In this document: piece after piece, positions 1 to 5,159 of the stretch
Position numbering within the stretch: position 1 is the first letter of the stretch
How the letters are laid out: each line of letters opens with the position of its first letter
Assembly (NCBI GenBank): GCA_027489135.1
Contig: JAIYAI010000623.1
Span: 1 to 5,159, forward strand
DNA from: Acetobacteraceae bacterium
GTDB taxonomy: Bacteria; Pseudomonadota; Alphaproteobacteria; Acetobacterales; Acetobacteraceae
Direction of reading: 5' to 3'
DNA length: 5,159 nt
Translations under genes and position numbers: made by a program
The notes under the pieces: model-generated
The model's database searches: none
What the model was told of the DNA's origin: nothing
The model's input: the letters and a program-made list of their open reading frames with translations, nothing else

Positions 1-39
1 CCGCCGCGCGGCGCGGGTGATGGCGTGGTGAGGGCCAGG

Positions 40-63
40 CCCTCCCCCGCCGGCGGGGGAGGG
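40..63. repeat. 24-nt perfect GC palindrome, candidate terminator or REP-like hairpin
   Basis: The 12 bases 40-51 (CCCTCCCCCGCC) are the exact reverse complement of 52-63. As RNA this folds into a 10-bp stem with a CCGG loop. It begins 25 bp past the stop codon of the Bug gene. In the minus-strand transcript no U-tract follows, so it is not a textbook intrinsic terminator, but it would make a very stable 3' end. From memory, similar C-rich/G-rich palindromes followed by GGGGTGGG-type runs recur between genes in many GC-rich alphaproteobacteria, which would make it a REP-like element. Confidence 0.6.
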
Positions 64-77
64 GTGGGTTGGGGTGG
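55..77 (+). other. G-quadruplex-type motif
   Basis: The plus strand has five G-runs: GGGGG (55-59), GGGG (61-64), GGG (66-68), GGGG (71-74) and GG (76-77), with loops of one or two bases. The first four satisfy the common G3+N1-7 pattern. The motif shares the right arm of the adjoining palindrome. For the Bug gene, transcribed on the minus strand, the G-rich strand is the template, where a quadruplex could slow polymerase past the stop codon. That effect is inference. Confidence 0.5.
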
Positions 78-88
78 TCCCGGGCTGC

Positions 89-1048
89 TCAGTCCGCCCT
101 GATGCCGAGGGTCCGGATCACCTCCGACCAGCGCGCCAGTTCCTCCTGCATCACGGCTCCCAGCGCGGCGGGGCCGAGGTCACGCATCTCGAGGCTCTGC
201 GCATCGAAGCGCGCGCGCATCTCGGGCGTCGCCAGCGACTTCGCCACATCGGCATGGATGCGCGCCGCAAGCTCCGGCGGCAGGCCGGCGGGGGCGAGCA
301 GGGCGTACCAGGTGCCGGCCTCGAAGCCCGGGAAACCGGATTCGGCCAGCGTCGGCAGCGCCGGCAGGTGCGGGGAGCGCTGCGCGCCGGTGGTGGCGAT
401 GCCGCGGAAGCCGCCGTCGCGGATCGCCGGCGCGGCCAGCACGATGCTGGAAAACAGCGACTGCACCTGGCCCGAGATCACCGCCGTATGCGCCGGCGCC
501 GCCCCCTGGAAGGGCACGGAGGTCCAGGTCAGCCCCGCGCGGATGCGGAACAGCTCGGAGGCCAGGTGGGTCGGCGTGCCGACGCCGGCGCTGGCGACGG
601 TGAGCGCCCCGTCGCGCTGCTTCGCATAGGCGATGTACTCGGCGAGATTCGCCACCGGCACCGCGGGATGCACCACCACCGCCAGCGCGTAGTAGGCGAA
701 CATCGTGATCGGGCTGAAGTCGCGGATCGGGTCGAAGCCGAGGGTCCGGTAGAGCGCCGCGCCCTGGACATGCGATGACGCGACCAGCAGCAGGGATTGC
801 CCGTCCGGCGCCATGCGCGCGACCTGCGCCGTGCCGAGGTTGCCCGCCGCACCGGGCCGGTTCTCCACGATCACGGGCTGGCCCCAGGCGGCGCCGAGGC
901 GTTCGGCCAGCAGCCGTCCCAGGATGTCCGCGGGCCCGCCGGGCGGGAAGGGCACCACGATCCTGATCGGGCGCTGCGGCCAGGCCTGCGCCCGGACAGG
1001 GCCCGGCACCAGGACAGGGGCTGCGAGCAGCGCGCGCCGTGCGATCAT
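89..1048 (-). CDS. Bug/TctC-family periplasmic substrate-binding protein
   Basis: The 319-residue protein has the usual length for this family of extracytoplasmic binding receptors, which capture carboxylates and related small molecules in the periplasm for tripartite tricarboxylate-type uptake. The N-terminus MIARRALLAAPVLV has a basic then hydrophobic signal peptide, with likely cleavage after Ala-Gln-Ala (20-22). Family hallmarks are IRIVVPFPPGGPADILGRLL (28-47), VIVENRPGAAGNLG (59-72), FDPIRDFSPIT (105-115), GVGTPTHLASELF (155-167) and FPGFEAGTWYALLAPAGLP (239-257). I chose the ATG at 1048 because the G-run sits six bases upstream; the ATG at 1054 abuts it. A longer frame from 1168 would overlap the spoVR end and add a non-signal leader. 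No membrane subunits (TctA/TctB) are in the window, so it may be an orphan receptor. The ligand cannot be read from sequence. Confidence 0.93.
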   Translation of the reverse strand: MIARRALLAAPVLVPGPVRAQAWPQRPIRIVVPFPPGGPADILGRLLAERLGAAWGQPVIVENRPGAAGNLGTAQVARMAPDGQSLLLVASSHVQGAALYRTLGFDPIRDFSPITMFAYYALAVVVHPAVPVANLAEYIAYAKQRDGALTVASAGVGTPTHLASELFRIRAGLTWTSVPFQGAAPAHTAVISGQVQSLFSSIVLAAPAIRDGGFRGIATTGAQRSPHLPALPTLAESGFPGFEAGTWYALLAPAGLPPELAARIHADVAKSLATPEMRARFDAQSLEMRDLGPAALGAVMQEELARWSEVIRTLGIRAD

Positions 1049-1088
1049 CGTCATCCCCCCAATGGCCTTGGGTAGGATGCTACGCCCA
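1049..1088 (-). promoter_or_regulatory. Short spoVR-to-Bug-gene spacer with G-run ribosome binding site
   Basis: The 40-bp gap has no room for a complete promoter, so any private promoter would have to reach into the spoVR 3' end. The minus strand reads GGGGGG (1060-1055), then ATGACG, then the ATG at 1048-1046. The G-run is a weak Shine-Dalgarno-like site six bases upstream. A small hairpin CCCAA/TTGGG (1058-1062 with 1068-1072) partly includes the G-run and might mask it. No terminator is visible between the two genes. Confidence 0.5.
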
Positions 1089-2633
1089 TCAGCCCCGCGG
1101 CGGCGAGACGGCGTGCTGCTTGAGGACGGCGCCGGAGGCGGGATCGACCTCCTGCAGCAGCACGTCATAGGTCCAGAGCGCGGCGAGGTGCCGCAGCACC
1201 TGCCGCGCCTCGCCCTCCTCCAGCAGCCGGCCCGCGGTGGCGCGGTGCTCCAGGATCAGCCGCCGGTCGCCGCCGAGGTCGACATCCACCACCTGGATGT
1301 CGGCATCCGTCCAGGACGGGTCGTATTGCCGCGCGAAGGCGCTGCGCAGCTTGCGGAAGCCGACCTCGTCATGGATCGCCTCGACATGCAGCGCGGGCTG
1401 CTCGGCATCGTCCGAGACGTGGAAGAGGCGGAGCTTGCGCATCAGCGTCGGGCTGAGGAACTGCAGGATGAAGCTCTCGTCGCGGTACTCGGCCCAGGCT
1501 TCCCGCAGCACGCCCATATGGTCGCCGCAGCCAGCCCAGTCGGGGAACCAGGCGCGGTCCTCCTCGGACGGGGTGCGGGCGATGCGCTCGATATCCTCCA
1601 TCATGGCGAAGCCGAGGGCGTAGGGGTTCATGCCCGAATAGCGCGGGTCGTCGAATTCGGGCTGCATCACCACGCTGGAATGGCTGTGCAGGATCTCCAG
1701 CATGGCGCCGTCGGAGATCCGCCCCTGCTCGTGCAGCCGGTTCAGGATGCGGTGGTGGGTGTAGGTGGCGCAGCCCTCGTTCATCATCTTGGTCTGGCGC
1801 TGCGGGTGGAAATACTGCGCGATGCGGCGGACGATGCGCAGGATCTCGCGCTGCCAGGGCTCGAGGCGCGGGGCGGTCTTCTCCAGGAAGTAGAGGATGT
1901 TCTCCTGCGGCAGTTGCAGCAGGGCGCGGCGCTTGGCCTCCTCCTCCCGGTGCAGGGCCGGGGCGACGCCCTTGGCGGGCAGGGTGGACCAGAGCACGTC
2001 GTAGATCTGCTCGTCATGCTCGCGGCGCTCGCGCTCGCGCTCCTGCTCGCGGCGAAGGTCGAGCGCGCGGCGGCCCTGCTGGCGGTTCACGCCATGGCTC
2101 ATCAGGGCATGGGCGGAATCCAGCAGGCGTTCGACAGCGGCTTCGCCGTAGCGCTCCTCGCATTTCGAGACGTAGCCGCGGGCGAATTCCAGGTAGTCCA
2201 GGATGCCCTTGGCATCGGTCCAGTCGGTGAACTGCCGGTTGTTCTTGAAGAAGTGGTTGTGGCCGAAGGCGGCGTGGGCGATGACCAGCGCCTGCATCGT
2301 CGCCGTGTTCTCCTCCATCACGTAGGAGAGGCACGGGTCGGAGTTGATGACGATCTCGTAGGCGAGGCCGCGCAGGCCCTTGCGGTACAGCGCCTCCTGC
2401 TGGGCGAAGTGCTTCCCGAAGGACCAGTGCCGGTAGTAGAGCGGCAGGCCGATCGAGGCATAGGCGTCGAGCATCTGCTCCGAGCTGATCACCTCGATCC
2501 GGTTCGGATAGATGTTCAGCCCCATCTCGCCCAGCGCGATCTCCTCGCAGGCGTCGTGGACGCGACGGAGGACGTCGAAATCCCAGTCGGCGCCCTCGTA
2601 GAGCAGCGTCGAGGAAGGGGCGATGAGGTTCAT
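1089..2633 (-). CDS. spoVR: SpoVR family protein (YcgB homologue)
   Basis: The 514-residue protein matches E. coli YcgB (about 510) along its whole length by memory alignment. Hallmarks in order are IEVISSEQMLDAYASIGLP (46-64), HWSFGKHF (69-76), AYEIVINSDPCLSYVMEENT (91-110), HAAFGHNHFFKNN (120-132), WQREILRIVRRIAQYFHPQ (260-278), MMNEGCATYTHH (283-294), HSHSS (316-320), YSGMNPYALGF (332-342) and DESFILQFLSP (385-395). A highly charged Arg/Glu segment spans 194-206. No signal peptide or membrane helix is visible, so it is probably cytosolic. In Bacillus, SpoVR is needed for normal spore cortex formation; in non-sporulating proteobacteria it travels with PrkA and YeaH, and its molecular activity is unresolved. 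The His/Glu clusters at 120-127 and 286-294 suggest metal binding, which is inference. It follows yeaH with a 4-nt overlap. Confidence 0.97.
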   Translation of the reverse strand: MNLIAPSSTLLYEGADWDFDVLRRVHDACEEIALGEMGLNIYPNRIEVISSEQMLDAYASIGLPLYYRHWSFGKHFAQQEALYRKGLRGLAYEIVINSDPCLSYVMEENTATMQALVIAHAAFGHNHFFKNNRQFTDWTDAKGILDYLEFARGYVSKCEERYGEAAVERLLDSAHALMSHGVNRQQGRRALDLRREQERERERREHDEQIYDVLWSTLPAKGVAPALHREEEAKRRALLQLPQENILYFLEKTAPRLEPWQREILRIVRRIAQYFHPQRQTKMMNEGCATYTHHRILNRLHEQGRISDGAMLEILHSHSSVVMQPEFDDPRYSGMNPYALGFAMMEDIERIARTPSEEDRAWFPDWAGCGDHMGVLREAWAEYRDESFILQFLSPTLMRKLRLFHVSDDAEQPALHVEAIHDEVGFRKLRSAFARQYDPSWTDADIQVVDVDLGGDRRLILEHRATAGRLLEEGEARQVLRHLAALWTYDVLLQEVDPASGAVLKQHAVSPPRG

Positions 2634-3940
2634 GCGGTCACCGCCTCCTGGCCGGCGGTCTTCTTGGCGAAGAGCTCGCGGAAGACGGGGAAGATCTCGC
2701 GCCGGTGTCGCACCTTCTTCATCGCCATGGGCGCGCCGGCGGTGACGAGCTGCTCATAGGTGCGCCAGAGGTCGGTCGGGCCGCGCGGGAAGCCGGGCAT
2801 GCCGTGCTCGCCCTCCCGCCCGACCTCGATATAGGCGTAGTACTGGCAGGCCGGCAGGATCGTATCGACCAGCAGGCGCGCGGTCTTCTGGCTGTCGCCG
2901 GCGGCGTTGTCGCCGTCGGAGGCCTGGGCGGCGTAGATGTTCCACTCGTTCGGTGGGAAGCGCGCCTCGACGACCTTCTGCATCTCCTCGAGCGCGGTGG
3001 AGACGAGGGTGCCGCCGGTCTCCCGGCTGTGGAAGAAGGTCTGCTCGTCGACCTCGGATGCCTCGTGCGTGTGGCGGATGAAGACCAGTTCCACATGCTT
3101 GTAGCGGCGCTGCAGGAACAGATAGAGCAGCGTGTAGAAGCGCTTCGCCAGGTCCTTCATGTCCTCGGTCATCGAGCCGGAGACATCCATCAGGCAGAAC
3201 ATCACGGCCTGGGCGACGGGGCGGGGGATCGGCTCGAAGCGGCGGTAGCGGACGTCGATCGGGTCGATCCAGGGGATGCGCCGGGTGCGGTGCAGGGCGC
3301 GCTCGAGGTCGACGCGCAGCGCCATCAGCCGGTCCGGGTCCTCGCCGGTGGCTTCCAGCCGCGCGATCTCCGCCTCCAGCGCCAGCACCTCCTCGGGCTT
3401 CGGCCGACGCAGGGCGATGCGGCGCGAGAGGCTGTTGCGCATGGTCTTGGAGAGGGCGAGATTCGCCGGGCTGCCCGCCACCTGGTAGCCGGCGCGCTGC
3501 CATTGCGGGTTGTCGCCCTCGACCAGGCGTCGCTTCTCGAGATCGGGCAGTTCCAGGTCCTCGAGAAAGAGGTCGAGGAACTCCTCGCGCGATAGAACGA
3601 AGCGGAAGGTGTCCTCGCCGGACCCATCCGGGCTGCCGTCCGGCCCGCCGCCGCCGCCCTCGCCGCCGGGCGGGCGCTGGATCTCGTCGCCGGCGCGGTA
3701 TTCCTTGTTGCCGGGCAGGACATGATCGCGCTTGCCGCCCGAGCCCAGGTGGAAACTGGGTTCGCGGATGCCGTGCAGAGGGATGGTGACCTCGCCGCCG
3801 GCGTCGGAGCCACGGATGTCACGTTTGGCGGAGGCATCGCGCACCGCCTCCTGTACCTGCGCCTTCGCCCGTCTCAGGAAGCGCTGGCGATTCGGTAGGC
3901 TCCGGCCGCGCGGATTGAGGCGGCGGTCCAGGATCTGCAT
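2630..3940 (-). CDS. yeaH: YeaH/YhbH family (UPF0229) VWA-domain protein
   Basis: The 436-residue protein is close to the E. coli YeaH length (about 427). The N-terminus ILDRRLNPRGRSLPNRQRFL (3-22) matches the family signature and supports this ATG, as does the Shine-Dalgarno TAAGGAG. A glycine-rich acidic linker (about 92-110) and FLDLFLEDLELPDL (121-134) follow. Residues about 181-220 are charged and probably helical. The C-terminal VWA domain starts near 245 with the MIDAS motif DVSGS (252-256), then ETGGT (307-311) and SDGDN (341-345), so metal binding looks intact. There is no signal peptide or membrane segment, so it is likely cytosolic. The role is unknown in detail; the family accompanies PrkA, and the Bacillus homologue YhbH is sporulation-associated. 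About ten residues near 376-388 (EGEHGMPGFPRGP) appear inserted relative to E. coli, by memory alignment. The stop overlaps the start of spoVR. Confidence 0.96.
   Translation of the reverse strand: MQILDRRLNPRGRSLPNRQRFLRRAKAQVQEAVRDASAKRDIRGSDAGGEVTIPLHGIREPSFHLGSGGKRDHVLPGNKEYRAGDEIQRPPGGEGGGGGPDGSPDGSGEDTFRFVLSREEFLDLFLEDLELPDLEKRRLVEGDNPQWQRAGYQVAGSPANLALSKTMRNSLSRRIALRRPKPEEVLALEAEIARLEATGEDPDRLMALRVDLERALHRTRRIPWIDPIDVRYRRFEPIPRPVAQAVMFCLMDVSGSMTEDMKDLAKRFYTLLYLFLQRRYKHVELVFIRHTHEASEVDEQTFFHSRETGGTLVSTALEEMQKVVEARFPPNEWNIYAAQASDGDNAAGDSQKTARLLVDTILPACQYYAYIEVGREGEHGMPGFPRGPTDLWRTYEQLVTAGAPMAMKKVRHRREIFPVFRELFAKKTAGQEAVTA
2644..2649 (-). promoter_or_regulatory. Shine-Dalgarno of spoVR within the yeaH 3' end
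   Basis: The minus strand reads AGGAGG, then a 10-nt spacer, then ATG at 2633-2631. The site encodes Gln-Glu and part of Ala in the YeaH tail. The last base of the spoVR ATG triplet region overlaps the yeaH TGA as ATGA (2633-2630), so ribosomes finishing yeaH can re-initiate on spoVR. The strong site plus the overlap set the spoVR start. Confidence 0.85.
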
Positions 3941-3945
3941 CGCAT

Positions 3946-3952
3946 CTCCTTA
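3946..3952 (-). promoter_or_regulatory. Shine-Dalgarno of yeaH
   Basis: The minus strand reads TAAGGAG, then five bases (ATGCG), then the ATG at 3940-3938. This near-consensus site fixes the yeaH start. The ATG at 3945-3943 lies inside the spacer, is out of frame and is poorly spaced. Confidence 0.85.
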
Positions 3953-3955
3953 CGG

Positions 3956-3992
3956 CCCGGCGGGGCGCCGCTGTCTGGCGCCTCCGGCCGGG
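3956..3992 (-). other. GC-rich stem-loop just upstream of the yeaH ribosome binding site
   Basis: The arms 3956-3969 and 3977-3992 pair over 14 base pairs with two single-base bulges, at 3983 and 3987, around a 7-nt loop (3970-3976). The inner six pairs are GGCGCC against GGCGCC. In the minus-strand transcript the stem base lies 3 nt from the Shine-Dalgarno of yeaH. No U-run follows, so it does not look like an intrinsic terminator. It could tune yeaH translation, or protect or set a processing end of the yeaH-spoVR mRNA; both roles are inference. Confidence 0.5.
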
Positions 3993-4073
3993 TCGGGTCG
4001 GGTCCAGAATTGCGGACCCAGTCTCGCACAGGCGGTTGCCTGATGCATCATCCGTCTGGAGTCCGGCCGGGCC

Positions 4074-5159
4074 TCAGCCGGACTGCTTGACGCGCATGTA
4101 CCACTCGACCAGCCGGCGCACCTGACGCTCGGTATAGCCGCGGGCGACCATGCGGCCGACGAATTCGGAGTGCTTCTTCTCGGTCTCGCCGTCCTTCTTC
4201 GAGCCGAAGGAGATCACCGGCAGCAGGTCCTCCACCTGGGAGAACATGCGCCGCTCGATCACCTCGCGGATCTTCTCGTAGCTCGTCCAGGAGGGGTTCC
4301 TGCCGCCGCGATTGGCCCGCTGGCGGAGGCTGAACTTCACGACCTCGTTGCGGAAATCCTTCGGGTTGGCGATGCCCGCCGGCTTCTCGATCTTGGTCAG
4401 CCCCTGGTTCAGCATCTCCCGGTTCATCATCTGGCCCGTATCCGGGTCCTTGTAGTCCATGTCCTCGATCCAGGCGTCGGCGTAGGACACGTAGCGGTCG
4501 AACAGGTTCTGGCCGTAGTCGTTGTAGGATTCGAGATAGGCCTTCTGGATCTCGTTGCCGATGAACTCGGCGTAGCGCGGGGCGAGTTCCGCCTTGATGT
4601 ATTCGAGCCAGCGCTTCTCGGTCTCCTCCGGGTACTGCTCCCGGCGGATCGACTGCTCCAGCATGTACATCAGGTGGACGGGGTCGGCGGCGATCTCGGT
4701 GGTGTCGTAGTTGAATGTCGCGGCCAGCACCTTGAAGGCGAAGCGGGTGGAGGCGCCGTCCATGCCCTCGTCCGGCCCCGCGGCGTCGCGGTATTCCTGC
4801 ATGGTCTTGGCGCGCGGGTCGGTCTCCTTCAGCGACTCGCCGTCATAGACGCGCATCTTCGCGAAGGCGTTGCTGTTCTCGTGCTTCTTGAGGCGCGAGA
4901 GCACCGAGAAGCGGGCCAGCATCTCCAGCGTCGCCGGCGCGCAGGGTGCGGCCGAAAGCTCGGAGCTGCGGACAAGCTTGTCGTAGATCTTCTGCTCCTC
5001 GGTCACGCGAAGGCAGTAGGGCACCTTGATCACGTAGATGCGGTCGATGAAGGCTTCGTTGTTCTTGTTGTTCTTGAAGGTCTGCCACTCGGCCTCGTTG
5101 GAGTGGGCCATGATAATCCCCTGGTAGGGGATGGCGCCGATATTCTCCGAGCCGATGTA
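4074..5159 (-). CDS. prkA: PrkA-family AAA+ serine protein kinase, C-terminal part (5' end outside window)
   Basis: The reading frame is open to the right edge and ends in TGA at 4076-4074, giving 361 residues. The family is usually about 640-650 residues, so roughly 280 N-terminal residues, including the Walker A and B motifs, lie outside. The fragment matches my recollection of E. coli YeaG almost end to end. It opens with the AAA+ core: IGAIPYQGIIMAHSNEAEW (fragment residues 7-25, a sensor-1-like strand) and NNEAFIDRI (33-41, an Arg-finger-like DR). Next come YDGESL (105-110) and STRFAFK (137-143). The PrkA C-terminal domain follows, with AYLESYNDYGQNLFDRYVSY (207-226) and NPSWTSYEKIREVIERRMF (288-306). 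PrkA is a cytosolic ATPase; kinase activity, and later ATP-dependent protease activity, were reported for the Bacillus protein. E. coli yeaG is linked to nitrogen starvation and stationary phase. It is first in the cluster with yeaH and spoVR. The ATG at 5111 is an internal Met within a conserved strand, not the start. Confidence 0.97.
   Translation of the reverse strand, partial: YIGSENIGAIPYQGIIMAHSNEAEWQTFKNNKNNEAFIDRIYVIKVPYCLRVTEEQKIYDKLVRSSELSAAPCAPATLEMLARFSVLSRLKKHENSNAFAKMRVYDGESLKETDPRAKTMQEYRDAAGPDEGMDGASTRFAFKVLAATFNYDTTEIAADPVHLMYMLEQSIRREQYPEETEKRWLEYIKAELAPRYAEFIGNEIQKAYLESYNDYGQNLFDRYVSYADAWIEDMDYKDPDTGQMMNREMLNQGLTKIEKPAGIANPKDFRNEVVKFSLRQRANRGGRNPSWTSYEKIREVIERRMFSQVEDLLPVISFGSKKDGETEKKHSEFVGRMVARGYTERQVRRLVEWYMRVKQSG

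Larger units (their letters stand above)
3941..4073 (-). promoter_or_regulatory. prkA-yeaH intergenic region with structured leader
   Basis: This 133-bp gap carries no coding sequence that I can support. Read on the minus strand, it holds a 10-nt perfect palindrome TGATGCATCA (4041-4050). Next is a short hairpin GGGTCC/GGACCC with an 8-nt loop (4000-4019), then three tandem GGGTC units on the plus strand (3990-4004). A larger GC hairpin (3956-3992) ends 3 nt before the ribosome binding site of yeaH. I see no convincing -35/-10 pair and no U-tract after either hairpin. I therefore read the region as a structured leader or RNA-processing segment inside an operon, not a terminator. A weak promoter for yeaH cannot be excluded. 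Confidence 0.5.

Noticed and set aside
1..31. The 3' end of a convergent plus-strand gene, with TGA at 18-20 or 29-31
   Set aside because: Fewer than ten codons are in view, so neither frame nor product can be judged. The 12-nt palindrome at 2-13 is all G/C and could easily be chance.
74..778. A 234-codon plus-strand open frame opposite the Bug gene
   Set aside because: It is rich in Arg and Gly without family features, and the opposite strand encodes an unambiguous binding protein.
1049..1168. A 40-residue N-terminal extension of the Bug protein
   Set aside because: It would overlap the end of spoVR, begins with Cys/Arg/Pro/Ser-rich sequence, and would bury the signal peptide that starts at 1048.
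813..2759. A 648-codon plus-strand open frame opposite spoVR
   Set aside because: Its translation is low-complexity, rich in Val, Leu, Ala, Gly and His, with no recognisable domain. It is the shadow of a GC-rich spoVR gene that matches a known family end to end.
2705..3595. A 296-codon plus-strand open frame opposite yeaH
   Set aside because: It mirrors yeaH codon bias and shows no domain or ribosome binding site. The minus-strand frame is a clear YeaH homologue.
3956..4019. An intrinsic terminator between prkA and yeaH
   Set aside because: The hairpins are strong, but no U-tract follows either stem on the minus strand and the ribosome binding site comes immediately after.

Overview
The window is GC-rich DNA with strong G/C bias at third codon positions. 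All four recognisable genes lie on the minus strand, so transcription runs from the high-coordinate end to the low one. Protein similarity, GC content and a stand-alone Bug/TctC-type binding protein suggest an alphaproteobacterium, plausibly Acetobacteraceae (Roseomonas-like). That taxonomic call is an inference.

From 5159 down to 1089 the window holds the conserved stress/sporulation-associated cluster prkA, yeaH (yhbH), spoVR (ycgB). The C-terminal part of PrkA (AAA+ protein kinase/protease family) runs off the right edge of the window. A 133-bp gap containing GC-rich hairpins separates it from yeaH, which encodes a VWA-domain protein with an intact metal-binding (MIDAS) motif. yeaH and spoVR overlap by ATGA, which indicates translational coupling. 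In Escherichia coli, yeaG-yeaH are adjacent and ycgB is elsewhere; here all three are contiguous. The likely picture is an AAA+ ATPase working with a VWA partner and SpoVR in a starvation or stationary-phase programme. The biochemical target of that system is not established.

From 1048 down to 89 is a complete periplasmic substrate-binding protein of the Bug/TctC family with a signal peptide. It starts 40 bp after spoVR in the same direction, with no TctA/TctB membrane genes in the window. Positions 1-88 hold no gene I can support. They contain a 24-nt perfect GC palindrome followed by a G-quadruplex-type run, which looks like a transcription-end or REP-like intergenic element.

I see no RNA gene, CRISPR array, insertion sequence or attachment site. 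The main system is a known but mechanistically unresolved gene set, not a new one. The less explained signals are the structured RNA leader in front of yeaH and the palindrome/G-run element at the left end.
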